Assembly (NCBI RefSeq): GCF_010894405.1
Contig: NZ_JAAIYA010000008.1
Coordinates: 372,001 to 436,000, forward strand
Direction: 5' to 3'
Length of the DNA: 64,000 nt
DNA from: Pyxidicoccus caerfyrddinensis
Lineage (GTDB): Bacteria > Myxococcota > Myxococcia > Myxococcales > Myxococcaceae
Part shown: positions 8,587 to 19,044 of the stretch, one piece after another
Numbering within the stretch: position 1 is the first letter of the stretch
Layout of the letters: every line of letters begins with the position of its first letter
Translations under genes and position numbers: made by a program
Notes under the pieces: model-generated
The model's database searches: none
Seen by the model: only the letters and a program-made list of their open reading frames with translations
Told to the model about the DNA's origin: nothing

Positions 8587-9525
8587 TCACAGCGAGGTGG
8601 AGAGCCGCCCGGCCGCGTCGCGCAGCGTGACGACGTCGCACTCCGCCTTCAGCCAGCCGAAGACTTCACGCAGCCGCTCCAGCTTCCGGGCCGCGCTCAC
8701 GCGCAAATCCCGCTGCTGCCGCACCAGTTCGGGGGGAATCCCGTCGGTGGCGTCCAGCACGTCCACGCCATGCAGCTCGAAGTTGAAGAAGGCGTCCTTC
8801 CGGCACGCGCGCCAGGCCGCGCGCAGGGCGGACAGCGGCAGCGTGGTGGCGAAGGTGCCGATGAAGGGGAAGCGCACGCCCGGCGTCACCGCCATGGGCA
8901 ATTCCAGCACCGCGCCCGAGCCCCGCTGGTAGGGCCGTGACGGGTCCGGCCGGTAGGGCACGCGGGGCGCCAGCAGCACGCGCGGCGTGTCCAGCACCGA
9001 GCGCGACGGCCGCCCCACCAGCGCCAGCGCCCCCATCACCGCCGCCTTCGCCGCGTAGTACGGCGCGGCGGGGAACGCGGACGAGCCATAGCGGTAGCCC
9101 TGCTCCGCCGTGGCCGCATACAGGTCCGCGTTCAGCGTGTAGCCCGGAGCGCGGAAGCCCTCGGGCCTGACTCCCGTGGCCGCAAGGATGGCGGCATCCG
9201 CGCGCGCCAGGTCCTCGCGGATGGCGGGCAGGCCCCGGCGCGTGAGCGCGTAGTCATGCGCGTGGCTGTGGCTGGCCACCTCGATGCCCGCTTCGTGGGC
9301 CGCGCGCATCCCCGCCGCGGCGCCCGGGTCCGACTCCAAATCCTCACCGATGGCGAAGAAGGTGCCCGGCGCCCCCAGCCCGTCCAGCAGCTCGCGGAAG
9401 CGAGGCACCGCCACGGCGTGCACCAGGGTGCGGGCGCGCTCGTCGAGCAGCGACTCCGGCAGACCGTGGATGCGGCAGTAGTGCGGCAGCGAGTCGAGGT
9501 CGACGGAGATGGACGCCAGCCGCAC
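8587..9525 (-). CDS. NodB-type polysaccharide deacetylase
   Basis: A 312-residue carbohydrate esterase family 4 (NodB) protein that would remove N-acetyl groups from a sugar. Motif 1 is SVDLD (Asp9 and Asp11: catalytic base and metal ligand). The metal-binding histidines are in HSHAH at 86-90, and RAPGY at 125-129 is motif 3. No signal peptide is visible, which points to a cytoplasmic lipid-linked or nucleotide-linked substrate rather than cell-wall polymer. The protein is immediately downstream of a GT2 gene (21 bases) and upstream of an acyltransferase, an order also seen in lipid-A-like and aminoarabinose-type modification pathways. Confidence 0.9.
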   Translation of the reverse strand: MRLASISVDLDSLPHYCRIHGLPESLLDERARTLVHAVAVPRFRELLDGLGAPGTFFAIGEDLESDPGAAAGMRAAHEAGIEVASHSHAHDYALTRRGLPAIREDLARADAAILAATGVRPEGFRAPGYTLNADLYAATAEQGYRYGSSAFPAAPYYAAKAAVMGALALVGRPSRSVLDTPRVLLAPRVPYRPDPSRPYQRGSGAVLELPMAVTPGVRFPFIGTFATTLPLSALRAAWRACRKDAFFNFELHGVDVLDATDGIPPELVRQQRDLRVSAARKLERLREVFGWLKAECDVVTLRDAAGRLSTSL

Positions 9526-9546
9526 GGTGCGCGCCCTCCTACCGGC

Positions 9547-10257
9547 TCACGTCCCGCGGACGCGGATGACGTAGAACAGCTTGCCCACGTTCTTGAGCAC
9601 GTTGGGCACGCGCTTGAAGAGGTGGATGGAGGGCTGGCGTTTCTCGTGGAGCTGGATGGGAATCTCCATCACCTTCAGCCCCTCGCGCCAGGCGCGGATG
9701 ACGAACTCGCTGGCGAACACGTCCATGTCCACCACGCACTTGTGGATGACAGGCAGGAGCGCCTCGCGGCGGAAGGCCTTCAGCCCGTGCGTGTCCGTGC
9801 CCTGGAAGCCCAGCGCCACCTTCAACAGGCCGTTGTGCACGCGCGTCGCCGCCCGGCGCACCAGCGGGCGCTGGTCGCTGGCACCCTTGGCCGCCTTGGA
9901 GCCCACCACCATGTCCGCCTCGCCCCGCTCCAGCCGCGGCAGCGCCGCGTCGTAGAAGGTCAAGTCACAGAGGTCGATTTCGTCGCAGACCACGTACGTG
10001 CCACTGGCCATGAGGATGCCGGCCTTGAGCGCGGAGCCGTAGTTGGGCCGCTCTGAGTGGAACCAGCGCAGGCGCGGGTTCTTCGCGCACATGTCTTCCA
10101 GAATGCGCGGCGTGGCATCTCGCGAGCCGTTCTCCGCGAAGATGATTTCGTAGTCGAGCCCGCGCGCATCCAGCCCCTGGCGCAATTCCTCCGCCGCCGA
10201 GGCGATGATGGACTCCTCGTTGTAGACAGGAATGACGACGGAGAGGTGCGGGGCCAT
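9547..10257 (-). CDS. family 2 glycosyltransferase (dolichol-phosphate-mannose synthase-like)
   Basis: A 236-residue GT-A fold glycosyltransferase. The N-terminus SVVIPVYNEE is the nucleotide-sugar binding strand, FAENGSRD follows, and an acidic metal-binding patch (CDEIDLCD) lies near residues 98-106. It has no C-terminal TM pair, so it is the soluble short type that moves a sugar from a nucleotide donor to a lipid-phosphate carrier or a glycolipid. It lies 39 bases downstream of an FAD-enzyme gene and starts the sugar-modifying part of the operon. Confidence 0.9.
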   Translation of the reverse strand: MAPHLSVVIPVYNEESIIASAAEELRQGLDARGLDYEIIFAENGSRDATPRILEDMCAKNPRLRWFHSERPNYGSALKAGILMASGTYVVCDEIDLCDLTFYDAALPRLERGEADMVVGSKAAKGASDQRPLVRRAATRVHNGLLKVALGFQGTDTHGLKAFRREALLPVIHKCVVDMDVFASEFVIRAWREGLKVMEIPIQLHEKRQPSIHLFKRVPNVLKNVGKLFYVIRVRGT

Positions 10258-10296
10258 GGAATTGGGTCCCTCAGATATGGGGCGAGAGCCGGGCCG

Positions 10297-11610
10297 TCAA
10301 CCGTTCAGCGTCCGGGCGCAGGCACGGCCCGCGAGGATGGCGTCCTCCATGGACGAGTACTCCCACTGCCCGTAGCGCCCGGCGATGAGGATGCCCGCGT
10401 GCTCCAGGAAGCGGAGGATCTCCGCCTTCGCCGGCCCGTATGCGTCGTCATAGAGCACGTACGCGTGCGGAATCTCCGTCGCCCGGGCGAAGAGCACGTC
10501 GTCCGCCGAGTGGATCATCTGCGAGCGCACCAGGTCCTCCACCGCGTACTTCTCCGCGGTGGCGGGGGCCAGCTCGCCATGGTGGCTGTACTCCACGTAG
10601 AAGCTGGAGGTGTCCGGCGGCGCCAGCGGCGCATACACCGCCGAGGGCGAGCCGATGCGGTACGTGTGGAACTCCGGCTCCGGCAGGTAGATCCAATGCC
10701 AGGGCTGGCGGTTGGCCCCGCGCGCGCCCACGGCCACGTAGGTGACGGTGGTGGCGCGCAGCCGCTTCGCCGCGGCCACGACCTCCTCCGGCACGCCCGC
10801 GCCGCCCCTGGCCAGCAGCGCCACCAGCCCCGGCAGGGAGATGCTGGAGACCAGCCCCGAGTAGCCCAGCACGCGTCCGTCGGACAGCGTCACCTTGCGG
10901 GCCTTCCAGTCGATGGAGGTGGGCTCCAGGTTGACGCTCAGCTCGCCGCCCTTCAGGTGGCGCAGCATGGCGCGGGCGAGGCTCTCGATGCCGCCCTCGC
11001 GCGGGTAGAGGAACGAGGCGTTGTAGCCCACGGCGTCGCTGCCGGCGCCCAGCGCTCCGTCCACCACTTCCTTGAGGTTGGGGCGGGGCACGAAGCGCCC
11101 CACCCAGGCGGCGGACAGCTCGCGCGGGTGCACCGTCCAGAGCTTCTGGTTGTAGGGCACCATGAAGTTCTTCGCGAAGCCCTCGCCCATGTAGCGGAGG
11201 ATGAACTCCTCGAAGTTCTTCGGCTCGCGCTCGCGCAGCGCGCGGCCCTTCTCGCCGTAGATGGCCTCCACGTAGCCGACGAGGTTCTCCGCCACCACGT
11301 CCGGCGGCAGGCCATGGGTGTTGACCTGGTATGGGAAGCGGGTGAACACCCCGCGCGAGTAGATGCCCGCCTTGCGCTGGATGCGGACCATCTGCTCCGG
11401 CAGCCAGACGGTGTTCACCAGCTTCTGGATCTCCGGGTCCCTCAGGTGCAGCCAGTGGCCGGTGGGGTCGAAGTAACACCCATCGATGACCTCGGTCTTG
11501 ATGAGCCCGCCGACCCGGTCCGACTTCTCGATGAGCCGCCAGGGCTTCCGGAGGAAATGGGCGGTGGACAGACCCGCGAGTCCCGCGCCAAGGATGACGA
11601 TGGGTTCCAT
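10297..11610 (-). CDS. FAD-dependent amine-oxidase/UDP-galactopyranose-mutase-like protein
   Basis: A 437-residue flavoprotein. The dinucleotide-binding motif GAGLAGLS is at residues 8-15, followed by the second FAD contact RVGGLIKTE. The later segment YNQKLWTVHPRELSAAWVG resembles proteins of the protoporphyrinogen oxidase and UDP-galactopyranose mutase superfamily. In this operon (GT2, deacetylase, acyltransferase, SDR) a sugar-linked role is more likely than haem synthesis, but the substrate cannot be told from sequence. It is the first gene of the minus-strand operon; its promoter should lie in 11611-11847, shared divergently with the large TPR gene. Confidence 0.85.
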   Translation of the reverse strand: MEPIVILGAGLAGLSTAHFLRKPWRLIEKSDRVGGLIKTEVIDGCYFDPTGHWLHLRDPEIQKLVNTVWLPEQMVRIQRKAGIYSRGVFTRFPYQVNTHGLPPDVVAENLVGYVEAIYGEKGRALREREPKNFEEFILRYMGEGFAKNFMVPYNQKLWTVHPRELSAAWVGRFVPRPNLKEVVDGALGAGSDAVGYNASFLYPREGGIESLARAMLRHLKGGELSVNLEPTSIDWKARKVTLSDGRVLGYSGLVSSISLPGLVALLARGGAGVPEEVVAAAKRLRATTVTYVAVGARGANRQPWHWIYLPEPEFHTYRIGSPSAVYAPLAPPDTSSFYVEYSHHGELAPATAEKYAVEDLVRSQMIHSADDVLFARATEIPHAYVLYDDAYGPAKAEILRFLEHAGILIAGRYGQWEYSSMEDAILAGRACARTLNG

Positions 11611-11847
11611 GACAGGCCGGGTCTACCACCTCCGCTCCGGGAGGGGGGAAACGAACGCACGACGCTCACCGACGGGTGGACAGAGCCCTTGCCCGCCCGT
11701 CTGGGGGACCAAGGGAGGGGCCGTTCGGCATCGGCAGGCGCGTTCTTTCCGGGGTGGAAACGGCTCTGCTACCCTGCGCGCACCGCGAAGGCGCTCCGAT
11801 GCCCGCTCGCGAGCCATTCGCGCCTGCCGGTCCGTCGAAGGAACCCC

Positions 11848-14800
11848 ATGAAAGTCTCCTGCCCGTCTTGCCAGACGAACTACAACATCGATGACAAGCG
11901 GATCCCGCCCGGTGGCGCGAAGCTCAAGTGCGCCCGGTGCCAGACGACCTTCCCCATCAAGCTCGAGGCCGTGAGCGCGCCGTCCGCGCCGCAGGCCGCC
12001 GCCATTCCGCTGCCCGGTGCCGCCGCGCCGCAGGCCGCCGCTGCCATTCCGCTGCCGGGTGCCGCCGCGCCGTCGGCCGCGATTCCCCTGCCGGGCGCCG
12101 TCGCGCCGGACTCGGACGCGTTCGCCTTCGATGACGGCTCCGCCGCCATTCCCCTGCCGGGCTCGGCCGCGCCCTCCGCATTCGACGCGGGCGCCATTCC
12201 GCTGCCGGGTGCCGCCGCGCCGCAGTCGGCCGCCATCCCCCTGCCGGGCTCGGCCGCGCCCCGGTCCGCCGCCATTCCGCTGCCGGGTGCCACCGCGCCC
12301 CAGTCGGCCGCGATTCCCCTGCCGGGGAGCGCGCCGAGAGCCGCCGCCATTCCGCTGCCGGCCGCCGCGCCGTCGTACTCGCAGGCCATTCCCCTGCCGG
12401 GAGCCGCGCCGTCGTACTCGGAGGCCATCCCGCTGCCGGGCGCCGCGCCGGAGGCGGACGCGTTCGCCTTCGACGACGGCGGGTACGCCGAGACGTCCGC
12501 CGCCGCCATTCCCCTGCCCGGCGTGGCCGCGCCCCGGTCCGAGGCCATTCCCCTGCCGGGTGCGGCCTCGCCGATGGACTCCTTCAGCGAGTACGACGAC
12601 AACCCGCAGCCCGCGCCCGAGAACCGGGACGTGACGCGCGTCGTCCGCATCCCGCTGCCGAGCGACGCGTACCGCGAGCCGCCCCCCGCCGCGCCGACCT
12701 ACGGCACCACCGACGAGGTGCGCGGCACCGCGCGCGACTTCGACTTCTCCGAGGAGCCGGCCGCCGCCGCGCCGACCTACGGCACCACCGACGAGGTGCG
12801 CGGCACCGCGCGCGACTTCGACTTCTCCGACGACGCGCTGCCCGTCCCCGCCGAGCCCCAGGCCGCGGCGGACCCGTTCGCCTTCGACATCGAGCCGCCG
12901 AGCGGCGAGGCCCAGGCCTACGCCCTGCCGCCCACGCCCCAGCGCGCGCAGGCGCCCGACTTCGGCGCTCCGCCCGAGGCGGACCCGTTCGCCCTACCCC
13001 CGCCGCCGGACGCGTACGCGCAGCCGCCGATGCCCGGCGAGGACCCGTTCGCCCTGCCTCCGCCGCCCGTGGGCATGACGCCCGAGACGGACCCGTTCGC
13101 CCTGCCCCCGCCGCCGGACGCGTACGCGCAGCCGCCGATGCCCGGCGAGGACCCGTTCGCCCTGCCGCCTCCGCCCGCCTCGAGCGCGCCGTCGTTCGAC
13201 TTCGGCGAGCTGCCGTCTCCCGCGGGCGGTGACCCGTTCGCCCTGCCCCCGCCGCCCGCGGGCATGGACTACTCGGACCTGCCCTCCCCCGCGGGCCCGC
13301 CCGACTACTCGGACCTGCCCGCGCCGGCCGCGCCGCCGCAGGACCTGTCCTTCGACTTCGCCGAGTCCCCGGCCGTCCCCGCGCCCTCGGCGGACCCGTT
13401 CGCCCTGGACTTCGCGCCCGCGCCGGCCGCCGCGCCCGCGCCGGACTTCAACCTCGACTTCGCCGAGCCCCCGCCGCCCGCCAACGTCAACCCGACGGTG
13501 GACTTCGGTGACGTGGACTTCGGCTCGCCCCCGCCCCAGGCCGCCTCGGCCGGCATCCCCGACGCGCTCGAGTTCGACCCCACCGCGAGGCCCGGCGACG
13601 ACCTGGAGGCGGACCTCTCCGAGCCGCTGCCGCCCCCGCCCAACGCCGGCCCCGCGGACGGCCTGGAGATGCTGTCGTTCATCGACGACGCCGCCGGCAA
13701 GGACGCGGGCGCCCAGTCCGGAGCCAAGGTGCGCCGCTTCCACGTGCGCCGCCGCTCGGGCAAGGTGTTCGGCCCGTTCGACGAGGGCGTCATCGTCAAG
13801 ATGCTCGAGGACGGGCAGCTGCTCGGCAACGAGGACGTCTCCACGGACTCGGAGAGCTGGTCGCCCATCGGCACCGTGGCCACCTTCGCCGCCGCCATCC
13901 AGCGGCTGATGGAGGGCCCCGCCAAGGTGGTGACGCCCAGCGCGGCCCCCACCGTGGCCACCGCCGATGCCCCCCGCGCCGACGCCGCCCCACAGCAGGC
14001 CAGCATGAAGCGGCTGGAGCAGCTCTACGAGGGCCGCATGGCCGGCGTGGCCGTGGTGGACCGCACTGGCACCACGGAGAAGTGGAAGAAGCGCATCCCC
14101 CTGATGGTGGCCGCCGGAGTGGGCGTGGTGCTGCTGGGCATCGGCGTGGGCATGGAGTTCGGCTCGCGCTACGGCGCCTACGGCCGCCGCGCCCTCTTCC
14201 CCTCCCGCGTCTCCGCCGGCTCGCCCCAGGCGAAGCTGGTGGACGACGCGCGCCAGGCCCTGCTCCAGGACACCTTCGCCAGCTACAAGCAGGCGTACAC
14301 CCTCAGCACCCAGGTGCTCGCGCAGGGCGAGTACCCCGCGGTGCGCTCGCTGTGGTGCCAGTCCGTCCACTACCTGCAGCGCCGCTACGCCGCCGCCGAC
14401 GCGAACGACATTGCCCGCTGCCAGGAGGCGATGCCGGACATCGAGCTGCTCGGTGAGAAGGACGTGGACGTCATCAAGGCCGCCGCGGCCATGGCCCTCA
14501 CCTCGCGCCAGGCCGACACGGTGCTCCCCGCGCTGGCGGATGCATACAGCCGCGAGGCCAACCAGGGCGACCTGGAGCTGGCCTTCCTGCTGGCCGAGGC
14601 CCACGGGCAGAAGCGCGACCTGACCCAGGCCATGGAGACGCTGAAGAAGGTGCTGGCCCGCGACGCGAAGTCCGCCAAGGCGCACCACGCCCTGGGCAAC
14701 CTGCACCAGGCCGCGGGCCGTGCGGACGAGGCCGCCGCTTCGTATGCCGCGGCCCTGGATGCCGACCCGAAGCACGTCGCCTCCGCGGTGGAGCTGGCCG

Positions 14801-16482
14801 CGGTGGAGTTGCTCGTGCGCAAGGACGGGGAGAAGGGCGCCCAGGCCGTGGACCGCGCCCTGGCCGAGGACGTCAAGTCCGCGCTGGGCCCGGCGGAGCT
14901 CGCCCGCGCCCGCGGCCTCAAGGGCGTGGCCCTCTTCCAGCAGCACAAGCCCAAGGAGGCCGAGGCCGAGCTGACGGCCGCCATGGAGAAGGACAAGGGC
15001 TCCGCATTCCTCAAGGGCCAGCTCGCTCTCGTGCTGCGCTCGCAGCGCAACTACGAGGGCGCGCAGCCCCTCTACGCGGAGCTGGCCACCAAGGAGGCCG
15101 ACAACCTCGAGTACACGGACGGCCACATCACCACCCTGGTGATGACGGGGAAGATGCAGGCCGCCCTGGACGCGGTGCAGAAGGCCAACAAGCGCTTCCC
15201 CAGCGAGGCGCGCATCGCGTACCTCTACGGCCGCATCGAGGACGCGCTCGACAAGGCCGTCGAGGCGGAGGGCCACTACAAGCGCGCCATCGCCGCGGAC
15301 GACAAGCTGGTGGAGGCCAGCCTGTACCTGGGCCGCTTCTACCTGCGCCAGCGCCGCAACGCCGAGGCGCGCACCCAGCTGGAGCTGGCGGCCGCCAAGG
15401 CCCCGGACCACGCCGGCGTGCGCGCGGGCCTCGGCGAGCTGGCCCTGGCGGAGAACAACGCGCTGCTGGGCCAGCAGGAGTTCGAGCGGGCCGTGCAGCT
15501 GGACCCCAACCTCGCCGACGCCCACCTGGGCCTGTCTCGCGTGGCGCTGCTGAACAGCGATTTGGAGAAGGCGAAGACGGAGGCCAACGTCGCGCTGGAG
15601 CTGGACCCGCACCTGCTGAAGGACGGCCGGCTGCAGCGCGGCATCGTCCTCTGGCGGCTGGGCCAGCTCGAGGAGGCGGTGGCGGAGCTGGAGAAGGCCA
15701 AGGCCGAGGACCCCCGCTCCACCACCACGCCGATTACGCTGGGCGCGGTGCTGCTGGAGAAGGGCGACCTGGCCGGCGCGGAGAGCAACCTGGGCCTGGC
15801 GCTGAGCAACGAGCCCTCCAACCACGAGGCGCTCTACTACCTGGGGCTCGTCAAGGCGAAGCGGCTGGAGTTCACCGGCGCCGTGGACAACATGCGCAAG
15901 GCGGTGGAGCGCGCGCCCTCACGCCCGGACTACCACTACGCCTACGGCGTCATCCTGCGCGACGCGAAGAACCTGCCGGACGCCATGAAGGAGTGGCAGA
16001 AGGCGGTGGAACTGGACGCGCAGAACGCGGACGCCCACGAGGCGCTCGGCCATGCGTACCTGGAGGGCGGCCAGTTCGACGAGGCCATCACCTCGTTCGA
16101 GGCCAGCCTCAAGGCCGACCCGCGCCGCACCCGCGTGCTGGGCTCCATCGGTGACGCGTACTTCAGCGCCGCCCGGTGGAACGACGCGGTGAAGCGCTAC
16201 GAGACGGCCCTCAAGCAGGACCCGAAGCTGACCTACGTCTATTACAAGGTCGCTCGCGCCTTCACGGAGCAGGCCCAGTACGCCAAGGCCATCGACTGGT
16301 ACCGCAAGGCCACCAGCGTGGAGCCGGAGAACCCCATGTCCTACTACTACCTGGGCTTCGCCTATAAGGAGCGCAACAAGCGCCGCGAGGCCGTCCAGGC
16401 GTTCAAGGACTACCTCTCCAAGAAGCCGGACGCGACGGACAAGAAGGACATCGAGGACGAAATCTACGACCTGCAGAACTAG
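11848..16482 (+). CDS. zinc-ribbon / proline repeat / GYF / TM / TPR protein (GltI/GltJ-like)
   Basis: A 1544-residue protein with five parts. Residues 1-38 form a zinc ribbon (Cys5, Cys8, Cys28, Cys31). Residues 45-265 carry many copies of a short motif AAIPLPG(A/S)A. Residues 280-610 are Pro/Asp-Phe rich with repeated DPFALPPPP units and a near-exact duplication of PTYGTTDEVRG. A GYF domain follows at about 626-690 (RRSGKVFGPFDEG, then SWSPIG). A single TM helix lies at about 750-770 and continuous TPRs run to the C-terminus. ATG 11848 is chosen because AAGGA precedes it and the zinc ribbon starts immediately. In M. xanthus GltI (AgmK) and GltJ (AgmX) are, as I recall, zinc-ribbon/GYF motility proteins, and the ribbon of GltJ contacts MglA. 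This is a relative, not clearly an orthologue. An envelope scaffold or adaptor role is inferred. Confidence 0.9.
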   Translation: MKVSCPSCQTNYNIDDKRIPPGGAKLKCARCQTTFPIKLEAVSAPSAPQAAAIPLPGAAAPQAAAAIPLPGAAAPSAAIPLPGAVAPDSDAFAFDDGSAAIPLPGSAAPSAFDAGAIPLPGAAAPQSAAIPLPGSAAPRSAAIPLPGATAPQSAAIPLPGSAPRAAAIPLPAAAPSYSQAIPLPGAAPSYSEAIPLPGAAPEADAFAFDDGGYAETSAAAIPLPGVAAPRSEAIPLPGAASPMDSFSEYDDNPQPAPENRDVTRVVRIPLPSDAYREPPPAAPTYGTTDEVRGTARDFDFSEEPAAAAPTYGTTDEVRGTARDFDFSDDALPVPAEPQAAADPFAFDIEPPSGEAQAYALPPTPQRAQAPDFGAPPEADPFALPPPPDAYAQPPMPGEDPFALPPPPVGMTPETDPFALPPPPDAYAQPPMPGEDPFALPPPPASSAPSFDFGELPSPAGGDPFALPPPPAGMDYSDLPSPAGPPDYSDLPAPAAPPQDLSFDFAESPAVPAPSADPFALDFAPAPAAAPAPDFNLDFAEPPPPANVNPTVDFGDVDFGSPPPQAASAGIPDALEFDPTARPGDDLEADLSEPLPPPPNAGPADGLEMLSFIDDAAGKDAGAQSGAKVRRFHVRRRSGKVFGPFDEGVIVKMLEDGQLLGNEDVSTDSESWSPIGTVATFAAAIQRLMEGPAKVVTPSAAPTVATADAPRADAAPQQASMKRLEQLYEGRMAGVAVVDRTGTTEKWKKRIPLMVAAGVGVVLLGIGVGMEFGSRYGAYGRRALFPSRVSAGSPQAKLVDDARQALLQDTFASYKQAYTLSTQVLAQGEYPAVRSLWCQSVHYLQRRYAAADANDIARCQEAMPDIELLGEKDVDVIKAAAAMALTSRQADTVLPALADAYSREANQGDLELAFLLAEAHGQKRDLTQAMETLKKVLARDAKSAKAHHALGNLHQAAGRADEAAASYAAALDADPKHVASAVELAAVELLVRKDGEKGAQAVDRALAEDVKSALGPAELARARGLKGVALFQQHKPKEAEAELTAAMEKDKGSAFLKGQLALVLRSQRNYEGAQPLYAELATKEADNLEYTDGHITTLVMTGKMQAALDAVQKANKRFPSEARIAYLYGRIEDALDKAVEAEGHYKRAIAADDKLVEASLYLGRFYLRQRRNAEARTQLELAAAKAPDHAGVRAGLGELALAENNALLGQQEFERAVQLDPNLADAHLGLSRVALLNSDLEKAKTEANVALELDPHLLKDGRLQRGIVLWRLGQLEEAVAELEKAKAEDPRSTTTPITLGAVLLEKGDLAGAESNLGLALSNEPSNHEALYYLGLVKAKRLEFTGAVDNMRKAVERAPSRPDYHYAYGVILRDAKNLPDAMKEWQKAVELDAQNADAHEALGHAYLEGGQFDEAITSFEASLKADPRRTRVLGSIGDAYFSAARWNDAVKRYETALKQDPKLTYVYYKVARAFTEQAQYAKAIDWYRKATSVEPENPMSYYYLGFAYKERNKRREAVQAFKDYLSKKPDATDKKDIEDEIYDLQN

Positions 16483-16506
16483 TCCCCGCGGGCTCCCCGA
16501 CAGGCG

Positions 16507-16534
16507 GCCGGCCGTGGCCTCCCGCACGGCCGGC
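16507..16534 (+). terminator. GC-rich hairpin after the TPR gene
   Basis: Perfect 10-bp arms GCCGGCCGTG and CACGGCCGGC flank an 8-base loop, 25 bases after the TPR gene stop. There is no T-tract, so it may be a weak or factor-assisted terminator. Confidence 0.45.
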
Positions 16535-16569
16535 GTCAGCCAGAAGGGCTCCCGGGCGTCGGCCCCTGA

Positions 16570-17907
<1,338 letters not shown>

Positions 17908-18001
17908 GCCTTGAATCCGGCTTGCAACGGGCCCCGAATGAGGTAGAAGGGCGGCCCCACGGTCGCCGTCGGACCGAGGGACTCCGCCGGCTCTGAAGCC
18001 T

Positions 18002-18088
18002 GGAGGCGTGGCCGAGCGGTTGAAGGCAGCGGTCTTGAAAACCGCAGAGGGTGCAAGCCCTCCGTAGGTTCGAATCCTACCGCCTCCG
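18002..18088 (+). tRNA. tRNA-Ser(TGA)
   Basis: Acceptor arms GGAGGCG/CGCCTCC pair fully, followed by discriminator G. The anticodon stem is GCGGT/ACCGC with loop CTTGAAA (anticodon TGA). A long class II variable arm and GTTCGAATC T-loop are present. CCA is not encoded. Confidence 0.95.
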
Positions 18089-18130
18089 ATTTTGTGCTTG
18101 AGTTTTGTGGTTCTTTGACAGAAAAAAGCT

Positions 18131-18220
18131 GGAGAGATGGCCGAGAGGCTGAAGGCACAGGTTTGCTAAACCTGCATACTCGAAAGGGTATCGAGGGTTC
18201 GAATCCCTCTCTCTCCGCCA
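18131..18220 (+). tRNA. tRNA-Ser(GCT)
   Basis: Acceptor GGAGAGA pairs with TCTCTCC, discriminator G, and CCA is encoded (18218-18220), unlike its neighbours. The anticodon loop TTGCTAA gives GCT. It has a long variable arm (ATACTCGAAAGGGTAT) typical of serine tRNA. Confidence 0.95.
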
Positions 18221-18249
18221 CTTGTAGCAGTAGCAGCGCCGGAAGAAAT

Positions 18250-18323
18250 GCTCCCTTAGCTCAGCTGGATAGAGCGTCGGACTACGAATCCGAAGGCCGG
18301 AGGTTCGAATCCTCCAGGGAGCG
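18250..18323 (+). tRNA. tRNA-Arg(ACG)
   Basis: Acceptor GCTCCCT/AGGGAGC, anticodon stem TCGGA/TCCGA with loop CTACGAA (anticodon ACG), short variable loop, T-arm GGAGG/CCTCC. A34 of this tRNA is the substrate of TadA, whose gene starts 28 bases downstream. CCA is not encoded. Confidence 0.95.
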
Positions 18324-18350
18324 CACTTCTTCTTCCGAGCACCCGTCTCC

Positions 18351-18818
18351 ATGAGTGACGACGAAGCTTTCATGCAGCAGGCGCTTGCGCTCGCGCGGGA
18401 AGCCGCGGAACTCGGAGAGGTCCCCGTCGGTGCGGTTGCGGTGCATGACGGAAAGGTCATTGGCACCGGCTTCAACCGCCGCGAAGTGGACCGCAACCCA
18501 CTCGCTCATGCCGAGATGCTCGCAATGGATGCCGCGGCACGGAGCCTGGGCGTCTGGCGGCTCTCGGGCGTCACCCTGTATGTGACGCTGGAGCCGTGTG
18601 CCATGTGCGCTGGTGCGCTGGTTCAATCCCGGGTGACGCGGTTGGTGTTCGGCACCTCGGATCCGAAGGCGGGCGCGGTCGGTTCGCTCTACAACCTGGT
18701 CGAGGAGCCTCGACACAACCACCGGCTCCAGGTCACAAGTGGCATCCTGGCGGACGAAAGTCGCCAGCTTTTGAAGACGTTCTTCGAGCGCTTGCGCGCG
18801 AAGAAACGTGAAAACTGA
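18351..18818 (+). CDS. tadA: tRNA-specific adenosine deaminase TadA
   Basis: A 155-residue zinc deaminase that converts A34 to inosine in tRNA-Arg(ACG), enabling reading of CGU, CGC and CGA. The catalytic signature HAE is at residues 53-55 (His53 zinc ligand, Glu55 proton shuttle) and PCAMC at 82-86 (Cys83 and Cys86 zinc ligands). The length matches TadA and not the longer cytidine or guanine deaminases. ATG 18351 is 28 bases after its own substrate tRNA gene, so tRNA and enzyme may be on one transcript. The next tRNA-Ser begins 6 bases after its stop. Confidence 0.95.
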   Translation: MSDDEAFMQQALALAREAAELGEVPVGAVAVHDGKVIGTGFNRREVDRNPLAHAEMLAMDAAARSLGVWRLSGVTLYVTLEPCAMCAGALVQSRVTRLVFGTSDPKAGAVGSLYNLVEEPRHNHRLQVTSGILADESRQLLKTFFERLRAKKREN

Positions 18819-18823
18819 ATACT

Positions 18824-18910
18824 GGAGAGCTGGCCGAGTGGTCGAAGGCACCTGACTCGAAATCAGGCGTACCGGTAACGGTACCGTAGGTTCGAATCCT
18901 ACGCTCTCCG
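18824..18910 (+). tRNA. tRNA-Ser(CGA)
   Basis: Acceptor GGAGAGC/GCTCTCC, discriminator G. Anticodon stem CCTGA/TCAGG with loop CTCGAAA (anticodon CGA). Long variable arm GTACCGGTAACGGTAC. CCA is not encoded. Confidence 0.95.
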
Positions 18911-18922
18911 CTCCAGACTTCT

Positions 18923-19009
18923 GGAGAGGTGGCCGAGCGGTTGAAGGCGCACGCCTGGAACGCGTGTATATCTGAAAGGGTATCGTGGGTTCGAATCCCA
19001 CCCTCTCCG
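18923..19009 (+). tRNA. tRNA-Ser(GGA)
   Basis: Acceptor GGAGAGG/CCTCTCC, discriminator G. Anticodon stem CACGC/GCGTG with loop CTGGAAC (anticodon GGA). Long variable arm. With the TGA, GCT and CGA genes nearby this completes the serine set. Confidence 0.95.
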
Positions 19010-19044
19010 TTGTTGTTTCAGCAGTAGGTTGTTACAGACTTTGT

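Noticed and set aside
12994..15825. A 943-codon minus-strand frame across the zinc-ribbon/TPR gene
   Set aside because: Shadow of the codon bias of the real gene; no ribosome site or motif.
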